This document shows positions 1 through 12,543 of a DNA stretch of 64,000 nucleotides, piece by piece. The notes beneath the pieces are model-generated. The model was not told the DNA's origin. It was given only the letters and a program-made list of their open reading frames with translations, and made no database searches. Where the stretch lies: NCBI GenBank assembly GCA_963682025.1, contig OY821517.1:20100548-20164547 (forward strand), in the 5' to 3' direction. Every line of letters begins with the position of its first letter. The first letter of the stretch is position 1. The translations under genes and the position numbers were made by a program. Origin of the DNA: Cordilura impudica (lineage: Eukaryota; Arthropoda; Insecta; Diptera; Scathophagidae).

Positions 1-2229
1 ATTAATTGGCGCCCGAGCTGGAGGCTTGCGCATTTCTTTACCTCTGCTGTTTTTGTTTTTTTTTTTTTTCAAATTAAATACAAAATATTAAGCAGATATA
101 TTAAAAACGATTTACCTGTTATATACTTTTAATTATTCTTATACTTTGGCTGAATTTATTAAGAGAGATCTAGTACACTAAGCCAGTCCTTGTCAAAACG
201 AAAATCAAAGGCTTCTACTTATTTTAACTCATAAGGAGTGAGCTGGCACTTAAATCAACCAAGCCAACCATATTGTTATTGAATTTATCCAACAACTCTC
301 GTAAATGCCCCTTAAGTGTAACAACCCCTTTTTTCATTTTCAATGGCTTTTCAGTTTACCCTCTTTTTTGCGTTGAGTAGTCATATGTTAAGTTTTATTA
401 TTTTTATTTCCGTTTTTTTTTTTTTTTTTGAACATCATAAGCTTTCACATGATTATTAATAATAATATTTTTTGGCAAACTTTTGTTTATTTTTTCATTT
501 TTCCCATTCACATAACAATTCACATTTATCTCTTAAAAGAATGACGATGATATCATACATAAGCTGAACATAAACGGAATACATCCTCTTGAATGAAATT
601 TATGTTTTTTGTTGTTGTTGTTGTTGTTATTTGCCTCTCCGTTATTGTTATTCAATTTTCATTGTTTATCAATTTTATGCTTATTTTCAATCACAAGAGT
701 TTTGATAAGTACTTCCAACCCATGGCGAGGTTGGTTGTCGGCTCAGAGTTTTTGGCTTTTATCTTTATGAAAACCATGGCCGTACGAGTCAGCCAGTGAG
801 AGTGTGAGCAATAATTGTAATTAAATTTGGATCTTATCCAAAAATATATAAATCATTATGCCTTTTTATCGTCGACTAAGTATTCATTATTGAGACACCA
901 ACAAGCAACATAGATGAAATAAAAGACTTTGTTCTTTTTGTTTGGCTTGCAAGAAAAGAAACAAGTCTGAATATTATTTAAAAGGAGCGAAAAGAGAGTA
1001 TGGTGTGGAAAAACTTTCAATAGATTTTATTGAAATGTTATTGTCTTGATGATTATGTTTAAAGAATTTTGTAAGACTTCTCTTGGACTTCTTTCAAAAT
1101 ACTAATGCTGGCTAGAGTTTTGCTTCTATATCTATTTTTTTTTAATATTTTTGGCATTTGTCTGGTCTGCCATTGCATGAAGATATTTCAGTAGATTACA
1201 AATAACTTTAGTTTATTAAAAAAGAAATGAAAATTATTTTTTGTCAAACAATAAAGAGGAGTTTTAATTATTTAGGAATATTTTCGATAAGAATATTATA
1301 TTTAACTGTTTCATGAAATTAATTTAATTGAACTTCTTAAAGAGCATCGGAAACATAACTGATGAACACTCTTTTTTAGGAAATTGTTTCGGAGGTCTAA
1401 AATAAACAAAATTTTGTATAATAGGCACCCGTTGTGGAATGAAAAACATTTTAAATTTGATATACCCGAAATATTTACTTAAAATTAATTCCCTTTAATA
1501 TTTCTTTTAATATGTGGATTATGAATATAATTGAATTCACAAACTTTAATATTTTTGCATTTGGAAACCATAACATGCTAAATATTTTTGTACCGTAAAA
1601 TAGTTTATACAATTATTAAAATACGAAAATACAAAATGTGTGTAAATCGGTTTTTATTTTGAGCGATATTTTAGTACTTGCCAAATCGAATATTTCCAAT
1701 TTTTCAGATTTATGACGTCTAAAGTCCTAGTTACCTACACGTTGTTAAAATGTAACTGTATCTTATCGTAACGTTGGCATTTAGTCCAATTATAGAACGT
1801 AAAAAACGTACCAGCATGTTGCTGTGTAAAATTAACCAAACTTTATCAGCTGTTCACAAATATCACGTACAAACGTAGCAGAAGTCTAAAATCAACAGAA
1901 GCTAACGATACGATACGTTTAGCTTAAGTTGAGTAAGCACTTGTATGTGTTTTTCATAAGACAGGTTTAATCAGCTGATTCGCGCCGATACGGTTACGCG
2001 TGGGTTATTATGCCTTAACTGTTGACTGACGGCTAATTAATAATATTCAAAAAAAAAATTTTGTAACAATGGTGTTATTCCTTGTTATTAAAGAAAATTG
2101 CTTTGAATATAAGCAGTTAACCACCAATAAAGCGCTTTGACATCAAAATTTAGATTAATCAGAAAGTGCAGTTAATCAAATTTGCAAGTAACGAACTATA
2201 AGAAACTATCACCGTTTCATGTATTTTCC
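1..2229. other. AT-rich non-coding stretch, no gene recognised
   Basis: Very AT-rich DNA with poly-T runs and a short GTT microsatellite at about 608-630. The only open frame of note (593-799) is low complexity and starts inside that microsatellite, so I do not regard it as a gene. The first bases include TGGCGCCCGA, which resembles an LTR-retrotransposon primer-binding site, but the LTR would lie outside the window. About 1720-2030 is slightly more GC-rich and not recognised. Confidence 0.5.
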
Positions 2230-3330
2230 GTGTATTTTAAAAAACTGTTTTATTTTTTGCATGTTATGATTTTGTATTTCACTATCTAACATTTTTGCAA
2301 TTTTCCATTTTGCGTTATGTGAATTTGCATTAATGTGATTTAAGTTTAACAATATTGCAATTTTCTGAATTTTAGAATTTACTTTTTTGCGATTTTCCCA
2401 TGTTTGGTTATTGTGAATTTACGTTCTTAATTTTCAATTTTTGTTTTTCCGCATCATTCCATTTTGGCTATTTACTTTTAAGCGTTTTTGCTTTTTTAAG
2501 TTTTTGCGATTTTACTTTTTATGCGTTTTTGCATCTTTCTGATTTTGTGATTCTTCTTTTTTGCGTTTTTCTTATTCGGTTTTCTCTTTTTTCTGTTTTT
2601 GCTTTTTGTTTTTTGCTCTTTGGCACACTTGCAATTTCACGTTTTTGCAATTTTGCATTTTGCTATATTTAATTCTTTCGATTTCCCATTTTTGCGACGT
2701 TATGTTTTTACAATTTACGGTTTTAATTTTTTAGATTTTCTGAATTTGCTTTTTTGCGATTCTACGTTTTTTGATTTTGCAAATTCGCTATTTTTAATTT
2801 TTGCGTTTTTTTTCTGTATTTTGTGTTTTTTAAATTTTCTGTTTTTACCGTTCTACCCTTGTGCTTTTTCTACGAATTTGCGTTTTTGCATTTTTAATTT
2901 CGAATTTGCTATTTAACGTTTTTGCGATTTTACCTTTAGCCTTTTTGCAAATTAGTGATTTTACGTTTTTACAATTTTGTTTATTCCGATTTTAGTTTTT
3001 CGCGATTACACTTTGTTTCTTATTTTGTGATTCTTGGTTTTTGCGATTTTGTTTTTTTTTGGTTTATCGTTTTTGTGTTTTTGCGTTTTACTTTTTTATT
3101 TTTTGTTGTATTTGTTGTGTGAATTTTGCCATTTTTATATTGAAATTTTCCTCTATTGTGAATTTACGATTTTCCGATTTTAGGATTTTTCCGTTTTTGC
3201 AAGTCTGCGTTTTTGTCTTCAATTTTTTGTGCTTTTCTTTCTTTGCGTTTTTGTTTTTTGATTTTTTTTGGTTTTTGCATTTTTACGATTTTACGAATCT
3301 GCGATTTTAAATTTTAAATATACTACTTTT
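2230..3330. repeat. Degenerate TTTTTGCG-type simple-repeat tract
   Basis: About 1.1 kb of short T-rich words, each ending in GCG, GCA, ACG or GAT (for example TTTTTGCGATTTTACG), repeated with constant variation and no fixed period. Several open frames here (2400-2672, 2599-2916, 3041-3310) encode only Phe/Leu/Cys-rich strings and are by-products of the composition. The same word type occurs in reverse complement at 7960-8300. Confidence 0.7.
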
Positions 3331-3564
3331 TGTTTTTTTTTTTTGCTAGTTTCTGATTATGCCTATATTTAAAACTTCTGAATTTCTTTAAATTTTTAAA
3401 AATCCGCTTTTTTTGTATGTTTATTTAAAAATATACGTACAACGTTACATAATCAGCGAGTCAGTAACTATGTATTAAAAATTTATTTGTATAAAAGCAC
3501 TTGCTTCTCATAATTTAAATAAAATTGTAGTTCTTGCATGGTTCGAAATGGATCCCTAAAATAA

Positions 3565-3905
3565 TCTACCATATTAATAGGCAACCCGACTTCTTGTGAC
3601 ATATTCTGCACCTTGAATTACCAACCGATTTTGACAAAAAATATACCGTTTGAAAGGCCTTTCTTTGCAGATGTTCACCATACTTACAAATTTTCACCAT
3701 CTGGTACATTTTTATTTTTTTTTTAGTAAAATCCATTTAAAGTTGCTACTTACACATATCTAAGCTTGTGTGTCTGTTTATTCAATTTGTGTGATTGGCT
3801 AAAGTTGATTAGCATACCTTTAGGCTCTTATAAATATTAGTTATGACTGAAAAAATAAAATTTTCTAGAATTTGCACTCGAATTTCAGGGGCTGGGCTCT
3901 GCTAG
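3565..3905 (+). mobile_element. Non-autonomous Helitron, copy A of a ~370-bp family
   Basis: Begins TCTACCATATTAAT after an A and ends CTAG before a T, the A|TC...CTRR|T signature of Helitrons. Just before the end is a decayed hairpin (CTCGAATTTCAGG) corresponding to the perfect CTCGAA/TTCGAG hairpin of other copies. It carries no coding capacity. At 341 bp it is the shortest and most diverged of five copies in this window (others at 5571, 6965, 55722 and 63060). Confidence 0.75.
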
Positions 3906-5570
3906 TTTAAAATTATCAGTCTTCTTTGCTGACTTTTTTAGAAGCAGTAAAATCATTTTGAAATGTGTAACTTGTGTAACAATGGAACATTTAATAAATG
4001 GATAAATCTTTGCCTCTTTTACTGCTTATTAAGAAGGAATAAAACTAAAATATTTTAGATTCTGCATTAGTTTAATACATTCTGGGTAAAAATAAGGTTA
4101 TAGCGCTTTCATAAGCCACATATTTAGATAGTTCTTTTGCCATTCTTTTTGCTGGGTAATATATCTTAATGCTAACAAAGAAATTTAATATCTTTTACGC
4201 TATACTCCACTAAGATATAATATAATCCAGCAGACACATAAATCTTTGATTCGTAAATAAACTGATTAAAATTTATGTGAAACTGATTGTTTGTCTATAA
4301 AAAGGATTCAATTTCACAAATGCAATTCACAAACTACAACAGCAAAAACATAGTGCCAAATAAATTTCACTCAAAATTTTGAAGGCGAAAAACACACACA
4401 CACACACACACACATATTTACACACTTTAAGTGGAAAACATTATAACCTTCAAGCGAAGCACGTGACCATACAATATGAAGGCAGGATATATAGATAGAG
4501 CATACGAGTAAGGAGCCGGGCCACGAGACCATAAAGAAACAAATTTAATCAGTTTGAATGTTAAAAATAATGACGTTTGTATTGAAAGGTCAAACAAATT
4601 ATAGCGACCCATATAGTTAACCCTCGTTATTTATCTGTTTCCTCATTCTTTTGTATTCTGGCTGAGATTGTTTGGTACTTTGCATATGTTTAATGTTATT
4701 GTTAACAAAACAAAGAGAATAAGAAGCAGAACAACTGGTTACCAAAATGCTGTGGGCTTTTGTTTCCTACGGAGTAAATATGTGAAATGATAAAAAAATG
4801 CAAAATGAAAACCACTTGAAACTTTAGTACTTCATTAAACGCGTGGCTTCTGTATTTGTGTGAGTTGGTGTGTTTTGAACAATGGGTGAAGAATATAGAA
4901 AATAAATTATCAAAACAATAAAAAAAAAAATTTTTTTAACGGATGTAAGCATAGACGCCTTTTGCTTTTTCAAAAAAAGGAAACAGTGGTTAAGAGAATG
5001 TAATCCATTAGTAAAGAATGTATTTTGAAAAATTTCATTAATATTGCATACAAAATTAGATATCTCAAACATTTACACATTACAATAGATCCTTCACAAA
5101 CTCATTTAGTTTAAAGAAATCTACATGTTTATTTAAATTAAGCTTTAGCTATCAAGGGAAGATTTGGATAGAGCTGAATGTTAACTTACGAGAAAGTGAA
5201 TATGTTAACTTATAATAAAGTCTATTGCACTCACCTGAAAGTAAAAAAAAAATCAAAAAATTATATAAGTTTAATTTTTTTGCAAATAAAAAAATGAATT
5301 CTTTTGATAGGTCAGTTTCAAAAATGTCGAAAAATCATTTTAAGCTTACTGAACTGGTTTTATTATTAAAAGGTATTAGTCTTTACTTCCAATTAAAATC
5401 GCAATTAAAATGTATTGAGCCACCCATACATGTAAATGACATACTAGTGAAAAATTAATATTGGAAAATGTTGGCAAGAGGTGGTACTTTTAAATTTAAA
5501 AAAAATGCTGTTGTCGAAATAAATTCTCCAATTCTTAAATAAGAGAATTCGTATTTGGTATTAATTGAAA
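3906..5570. other. Non-coding stretch with a (CA)n microsatellite
   Basis: No gene or TE domain recognised. A CA dinucleotide run lies at about 4391-4413. Short open frames at 4427-4612, 4824-5072 and 5225-5458 show no domain, no codon bias and no neighbour that supports them. Confidence 0.5.
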
Positions 5571-5948
5571 CTAGCAGCTTCCAGCCTTCGAAATTCGAGT
5601 GCAAATTCTAGGAAATTTTATGTTTTCAATAAACAAAGGCCCTAAAGGTATGCTAATCAATTATACCCAATTCACATATCAACACAAAAAATAAACTAAT
5701 TTTTAGTACAAACACATTAATAAATTTAATAAACACACACATAGTATTGTATAATTTTATGTATGTGTTAGTTGCAACTTTAAATGCAATTTTCTCAAAA
5801 CAAAGGAAAACATTTAAAAATTTGTAAATCTGGTGAACAGCTAAATAGAAGTACCTTTCAGATAATATACGCTTGGTCAAAATCGGGATAAACTGGTAGA
5901 ACAAAACATCGGTCACAAAAAATCGCCTTGCCTATTAATTTTAAATTT
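5571..5948 (-). mobile_element. Non-autonomous Helitron, copy B
   Basis: Minus-strand copy. The CTAG 3' end is the complement of 5571-5574 and is followed on that strand by T. The hairpin motif of the family is present next to it. The 5' end lies near 5948, where the family start has drifted to about TTTAAAATTAAT, so that boundary is approximate. It sits directly upstream of the DINE element at 5980. Confidence 0.75.
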
Positions 5949-5979
5949 CTCTATATAATTTATTATTTTCTATTTCTAT

Positions 5980-6930
5980 AAGTAAGAAAATAAACCAGTA
6001 AAAAAATAATAGTTGGTCTTGACAAACTATACGAAACTCTATATCCTGCGTTTAGAGACCAATTGTCTTAGGCCCAACTAATTTGATATAGAAAATATGC
6101 ATCAACCAAATTTGGGTGGAATTGTTAACAATTTTTTTTTGTCTATAGATAAGAAAATTTTCATATCAGGACTAGACTTGCCTACTCTGATCATATTTCG
6201 TAAAGTTATATTTTTGCGCAAACATATACAAACCAAATATGGGAAAAATTCGTGCAATATTTTCGTTTTTTTGATAGATTTAAAAGAAGATCGGGAAGCA
6301 GCTTTATATGGAACTATGATTAAGATTTGTCATACAAGGCTTATTTATGGATATAATAAACACACATTAACCCAATTTGACCGAAATCCATATGATAATT
6401 TGGATTTAATGGCAATTTCAGTCAATCTCATAGGGGTGATTTGCATGGGGACTACACACAGAAAACTGATCCATTCTGTCTACTGAATTTACTACCAACC
6501 GAATTGCGATGAAGCTAATAATAGAATTTCGAGTTAAATCCAAATAAAATTCTGTTGTCATAACAGTTAATGTTTTATCACAATAGAAAATATGTAGTTC
6601 CTCTCCAAATTTCTGTTGATACAAACGAAAAGACTGTTATTAAACTTTTAAACAATTCGGTTGGTGAATTATTTTTTTTCCTGTGTACATCTGAACATGC
6701 ATCGATTCAACAGTGCTCGTCCCGATTAAAGCTCATTTAGCGAATTTGATAAATATATACTCATATTTGCGTAGTTTGATTACAAGGACACGACACGCAG
6801 ACGGACGGACAGTTGGACGGACAAACACATTGATGAATGAATAAACGATGGGCCTAGGTCAACTAGATTTGGTAGTTACGAAGATATGAATTATTCTGGC
6901 TCAGGGTCAAATGTTTCCACATTTAATATA
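5980..6930 (+). mobile_element. DINE-1/Helentron-type non-autonomous element carrying a MITE
   Basis: Diverged copy of the main interspersed family: AGTAAGAAAAT start, a decayed palindrome (AGTTGGTCTTGACAAACTAT), then the conserved body, a GACGGACGGACAG core and the tail. The body is interrupted at 6455-6685 by a MITE. The open frame at 6097-6486 is a passive reading of the element and is shared in pieces by other copies, so it is not a gene. Confidence 0.75.
6455..6685. mobile_element. 231-bp MITE with CACACAGAAAA-type ends, inserted in a DINE
   Basis: Starts CACACAGAAAACTGAT and ends in CCTGTG, flanked by TA on both sides. Intact DINE copies have a single TA at this point (consensus ggctaggtctgaac), so the insertion duplicated two bases. 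A 229-bp relative lies at 36380-36608. There is no coding capacity. The terminal bases match the right end of the 6.3-kb transposon at 19597-25939, which may be a source of transposase (inference). Confidence 0.75.
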
Positions 6931-6964
6931 GGAAGCACCATAGCACATTGCTTTTAAAAATTAA

Positions 6965-7344
6965 TTTATAATATTAATTGGCTAGGCGATTTCTTGTGAC
7001 CGATGTTTTGTTCTACCGTTTTATCCCGATTTTGATCAAACGTATATTATTTGAAAGGTATTTCTTTTTAGCAGTTTTGATTACAGATTTTTAAATTTTT
7101 TCCTTTATTTTGAGTAAATTGCATATAAAGTTTCTGCTAACACATACATAAAATTATACAATGCTGTGTGTGTGTTTAGCAAATTTGGTAATGTGTTCGT
7201 AATAAAAATGAGTTTGTTTTTTTTTTTTTGTTGGTTTGTGAATTGGCTATAATTGATTAGCATACCTTTTTAGGGTCTTTATTTAATGAAACAATAAAAT
7301 TTCCTAGAATTTGCACTCGAATTTGGAGGGTTGGAATCTGCTGG
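6965..7344 (+). mobile_element. Non-autonomous Helitron, copy C
   Basis: Begins TTTATAATATTAAT after an A and ends CTGG before a T, matching the family except for one drifted base at each end. It is 380 bp long and non-coding. The inner sequence ggctaggcgatttcttgtg is shared with copies B, D and E. Confidence 0.78.
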
Positions 7345-8450
7345 TATATGTATATTATGCATAAGGAGTAAGTTCGAAAAAAGTGTAAGACACGTGTTTC
7401 CGCTCCACTTATTTCGCAAGCATTATGTGTTTTTTTTTTTTTTTTGATCAAGTTATCTTAGAAAAAGATGGTAGTTATTATGCCTAATGGCAACCCTATG
7501 TATTTATTGTTAGTTTGATTAAAACGATTGACGAGAAAGGGGTAAGTGCTAAAATTAGCAAAATGCATACATTCAACAAAGTCCAACTTGATCCTACAAA
7601 AAGATGGCCAAAGAATCCAAGTTCCGCCGTCAACCTGTTTCCAACATTAACAAAAATTATCAAGCGAATTTGGCCACTGATGTTTGTTGTAAGGCCAAAA
7701 AAAACAGAAAACATATTCACAAGAGCTCTCAGCACATGCGGCATAAAAGTAGTCCGATTAGCTCAGTACTCAGACTATTTTGTGAGAAAAGTTAGAACCA
7801 ATATAGTGTTAGAAATATTTAAACTCCAAAAAGTTCCAGATTGAAACACTGCCAAAAACAGAGTTCGGAGTTCACGTTTCATAGAGAAAACTCATATGCA
7901 TAATGGACAACCAAATATAGTACTGGCAGATTTTTCACAGCTTTCGAACGATGCAAAATTGGTAAATCGAAAATCTAAATCATAAAACCGCAATTCACAA
8001 AAAAGCAAAATCGCAAAAACGGAAAAACTCTAAATAACAAAAACGCAAAAAAAATTCCAAAATCGCAAGGACGCAAAATAGCAAAAGCGGCAAAGATTAA
8101 TATCGCAATAATGTACAAGTGTTATAACTATGCAAAAATTCTAAATTGCAAAAACGCAAATAACAGAAACGTAAATTATTGCAAACAACGCAGGATCGTA
8201 AAAACGAAAAATACAAAATCACAAGAACGATAAAATCGTTAAATACTCCCCCCACCGAAAAAAAATGCAAAAACGCAAATCCGTCATATCAGAAAAACTA
8301 AAAAAAAACTTAATAAATTAATTTTTAGTTCATATTAGGAGTAAATTATATTGTGCTAACACATTCGGATAAATTATAGCAAATAAATTATAGCAATTAT
8401 TATAGCAATAAATATTAGTAATAACAATTGGGATCAGGTAAGAATAAATG
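7345..8450. repeat. Non-coding stretch; AAAACGC-type simple-repeat tract at about 7960-8300
   Basis: The second part is built from A-rich words such as AAAAACGCAAA and AAAATCGCAA, the reverse complement of the words in 2230-3330. The first part (7345-7950) has overlapping open frames at 7496-7844 with no recognisable domain. I see no gene here. Confidence 0.55.
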
Positions 8451-8451
8451 T

Positions 8452-9185
8452 TATACCCTATACAACTATGTGGTTTGGGTATAATGACTTTGTGCTGCTG
8501 TTTGTAACTACAAAAAGTATTTGACCTACACCCATCTTTTATTATACCAATCGACTCATAATCACTTTCTGAATCGATTTAGCAATGTCCGTCCGTCCGT
8601 CTGTCTGTGTGTCCATGTAAACCTTGTAATCAAACTACAGGTTGCACATATGAATATATTTTGACGAAAATTGGTACATAAGCTTTTATTGGCCGTAGGA
8701 TGAACGCTGTTTGAAATTGGTGAAAGTTGGTCCTTGTTCAGACCTAATCCCCATACAAATGACCCCTATGAAATCGACATAAATTGCCATAAGATCCAAA
8801 TTATCATATAGATCTCGGTCAAATTGGGTTAGTGTGTGTTTATTACATCCATTAATCACTATTCCAAAAATAATATCAACAGGACAATTCTTAGTCATAG
8901 GCCCCATCTAGAGCTGCTTCCCGATCTTCACTTATATCATTCAAAAAACAAAAATATTGCACGGATTTTTCTCAAATTTGATTTCTATATATTTTTTCAA
9001 AATATAAGTGACTTTACCAAATATGGTCAGGGTCGGTCCATTTTTCGCCCTAGTCCCCATATAAATATAGCACCCGTATTGATATTTTTCATATCTGCAG
9101 CCAAAACAATTAATAACAATGCCACTCAAATTTGGTTTATGCTTATTTTCTATTCCTATTAATTGTACCGACTATACCGACTATA
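8452..9185 (-). mobile_element. DINE-1/Helentron-type element (minus)
   Basis: Reads from the element's 3' end (TATACCCTATACAACTATG) through the (GTCC)n core near 8587-8612 to the 5' palindrome region near 9160-9185, which is decayed to ACCGACTATACCGACTATA. The antisense reading frames at 8686-9162 are by-products. It meets the next copy head to head. Confidence 0.78.
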
Positions 9186-9845
9186 ATCTTTTTACCCTAT
9201 TCCATGAGTTTAGAGAAAATAAGAATAAACGAAATCTGTGTGTCTTTATTATAAATTTGATGCTGGCCGATAGGAACTATTTTATATCAGATACTATTTT
9301 TGAATGGGGACTGGGTCGAGGAGTGGACAGATGCCGAAAATATTTACTGAAGTCATTTATTTTTCGGAAAAACTTACACAAACCAAATTTGAGAAAAATC
9401 TGTGCAGTACCTTTGATTTTGTGTAGTTTTTAGTGAAGATCTGGATCAGTTTTAAGATCGTGTAAAGTATATTTTTGAGGCACTAATTAATGGTCATAAT
9501 AAACACATACAAACCAAATTTGATCGAGATGTATATGATAGCGCAATTTAAGTTGATCTAACAGGGGTCGTTCATATGGGGACAAGCTCAGAACATGCAC
9601 CGATTTTCACCAATTTCAAAAGCGATTGCCCTATGGTTATCAAAACTTATATACACAGTGTCATCAAAATGTATTTATATTTGCGAGCTGTAGTTTGATC
9701 ACACATGGTTTACGTGGACACACAGCCAAGGGGATGGACAGACAGACAGCCAGACGGACGGACGGACGGACATCGGTAAATCGACTCAGAACAATTTTCA
9801 TATTCCGATATAATAAAAAATGGGTCTAGGTCCAATATTTAAATA
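9168..9845 (+). mobile_element. Diverged DINE-1/Helentron-type element (plus), head to head with the previous copy
   Basis: Starts at the shared ACCGACTATA, has the accctattccatgagtttag equivalent of the family's second block, and runs through a GACGGACGGACGGACATCG core (9755-9773) and a family-like tail. More diverged than other copies. The frames at 9119-9433 and 9626-9829 are not supported as genes. Confidence 0.65.
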
Positions 9846-11136
9846 AATGTTACATGTGTTTATAGAATGTGAGATTTCAGGTCATTATTACTTTGGCAAT
9901 TTCGAATTTCGATAAAACTTCTTTGCAAACTCTGCAAGTAACTTATCTCTCTTACTATTCAAAATTGCTGTATTTGTGTCGAGAATAGCAGTGTGTTGGT
10001 TTGCTGCTTGTATGTATGGGTGTGTATTATATAGCAATGTAGCAGACCAACCCTTTTCCGTTTTACAAATTATTAGTTTTTTCTTTTCTTTTTTTGTAAT
10101 TATTTGTATTTCAGCCTTAAAGCCAAATTTGAAATTGATATTGCTTTTGGGCATCTTTCCTTTAGACACCAGCGGCGAACCAATGTCGCTATTTGTTTCC
10201 GTTTATTCAATTTTGTTGCAATCTGTACGAATGTATGTAAGAAGTTGTAGTTGAAATGCCATTTCTTTTTGCCACTCCATGGAAAAACACACTTAAAAAA
10301 ACGTATTTTTAGTGGTGAAGTAACATTTTTATCTGAGGTTTTGTTTTTCTCAATTTGTGTTTTTTGTTTAATATTTATGTTTTTTGTTTGTTTGTAAATT
10401 GTTTTTTTTTTTGTTTTTTTTTATTTTATGTTTTCCACAATTTCAGGCAAAATGTCTTGTGTGCTGTTTTTTGTTGTTGTTTTTTTGTTTTTGGGTACAT
10501 TATAATTTTTTCTGGTTGTTTTTCCTTTACGACCATGATTTATTGAATTGCATAAATAGCAATGAAAGCAATACAATCATTGGTTTTGTTTTTGGCTGCT
10601 GCTGCTACTGCTGCTCTTGTTGTTCATTTTTCTTAAGGGTCCCTTCAGCATATTTAAGTTAAAAGAGTCATTCGTTGGTTGATTCTTTTGTTTGTGTCTG
10701 TGCGTTTATATTAACTTGCCGGATTGGTTGTTTTTGGTGGTTTCTTTTTGTCTTACCCAACAAAAAAATCGAAACCATTGATTTCTAGTGGAAGGATTTT
10801 TATAAATTGTTTTAAAATTTAATGGCCTCTATGAAAAATATTTGAAATCCGCCAGAATGTATAATAATCTGGTGTAAAGTTAAGTTCGGTCTCATGAAAA
10901 TAAAATGCGATACAAGTTAATGTGATAAAAGACAAAGATTTGAATCTCCTACAAAGTCCAATTCACTGATAAAGGCGAACAGATTAATTGTCATTTCATA
11001 AATCCAGTTTCCGGACAATCTTTTTAAAATTGAGAAGTTTTCATTAAGGCTATGCTATGATATGGCGCTACAATGTACTAATCACGTGGGCAATTTTTTA
11101 GTATTAATGGCAACAAAGATTCTCAGTTGAAAATTT
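9846..11136. other. Non-coding AT-rich stretch
   Basis: Poly-T-rich, with a short CTG-type microsatellite near 10590-10612. Open frames at 9888-10254 and 10355-10662 are composition driven (Phe/Cys strings) and show no domain. No TE recognised. Confidence 0.45.
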
Positions 11137-12543
11137 ATGATTTTAATTTTTAATTTAAATTTTTAATTTTTAATTTTTAATTTTTAATTTTTAATTTTTA
11201 ATTTTTAATTTTTAATTTTTAATTTTTAATTTTTAATTTTTAATTTTTAATTTTTAATTTTTAATTTTTAATTTTTAATTTTTAATTTTTAATTTTTAAT
11301 TTTTAATTTTTAATTTTTAATTTTTAATTTTTAATTTTTAATTTTTAATTTTTAATTTTTAATTTTTAATTTTTAATTTTTAATTTTTAATTTTTAATTT
11401 TTAATTTTTAATTTTTAATTTTTAATTTTTAATTTTTAATTTTTAATTTTTAATTTTTAATTTTTAATTTTTAATTTTTAATTTTTAATTTTTAATTTTT
11501 AATTTTTAATTTTTAATTTTTAATTTTTAATTTTTAATTTTTAATTTTTAATTTTTAATTTTTAATATTTAATTTTTAATTTTTAATTTTTAATTTTTAA
11601 TTTTTAATTTTTAATTTTTAATTTTTAATTTTTAATTTTTAATTTTTAATTTTTAATTTTTAATTTTTAATTTCTAATTTTTAATTATTAATTTTTAATT
11701 TTTAATTTTTAATTTTTAATTTTTAATTTTTAATTTTTAATTTTTAATTTTTGATTTTTAATTTTTAATTTTTAATTTTTAATTTTTAATTTTTAATTTT
11801 TAATTTTTAATTTTTAATTTTTAATTTTTAATTTTTAAATTTTAATTTTTAATTTTTAATTTTTAATTTTTAATTTTTAATTTTTAATTTTTAATTTTTA
11901 ATTTTTAATTTTTAATTTTTAATTTTTAATTTTTAATTTTTAATTTTTAATTTTTAATTTTTAATTTTTAATTTTTAATTTTTAATTTTTAATTTTTAAT
12001 TTTTAATTTTTAATTTTTAATTTTTAATTTTTAATTTTTAATTTTTAATTTTTAATTTTTAATTTTTAATTTTTAATTTTTAATTTTTAATTTTTAATTT
12101 TTAATTTTTAATTTTTAATTTTTAATTTTTAATTTTTAATTTTTAATTTTTAATTTTTAATTTTTAATTTTTAATTTTTAATTTTTAATTTTTAATTTTT
12201 AATTTTTAATTTTTAATTTTTAATTTTTAATTTTTAATTTTTAATTTTTAATTTTTAATTTTTAATTTTTAATTTTTAATTTTTAATTTTTAATTTTTAA
12301 TTTTTAATTTTTAATTTTTAATTTTTAATTTTTAGTTTTTAATTTTTAATTTTTAATTTTTAATTTTTAATTTTTAATTTTTAATTTTTAATTTTTAATT
12401 TTTAATTTTTAATTTTTAATTTCTAATTTTTAATTTTTAATTTTTAATTTCTAATTTTTAATTTTTAATTTTTAATTTTTAATTTTTAATTTTTAATTTT
12501 TAATTTTTAATTTTTAATTTTTAATTTTTAATTTTTAATTTTT
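11137..12543. repeat. (AATTTTT)n heptanucleotide satellite, about 200 units
   Basis: About 1,400 bp of uninterrupted seven-base units. I saw only a handful of substitutions, for example TAATATTTAA near 11566, TTTGATTTTT near 11752, AAATTTTAAT near 11837, TTTAGTTTTT near 12332 and two AATTTCTAATT near 12420-12450. Both edges fall abruptly into non-repetitive DNA. The homogeneity suggests recent expansion or ongoing slippage. In an assembly the true length could differ. Confidence 0.97.

Noticed and set aside
8..24. TGGCGCCCGA resembling an LTR-retrotransposon primer-binding site
   Set aside because: Only about ten bases match and the LTR would be outside the window; no gag or pol text follows.
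2400..3310. Three overlapping open frames encoding Phe/Leu-rich proteins
   Set aside because: They read through the TTTTTGCG-type tract; composition alone explains them.
10355..10662. Cys/Phe-rich open frames
   Set aside because: Driven by poly-T and CTG microsatellite sequence.
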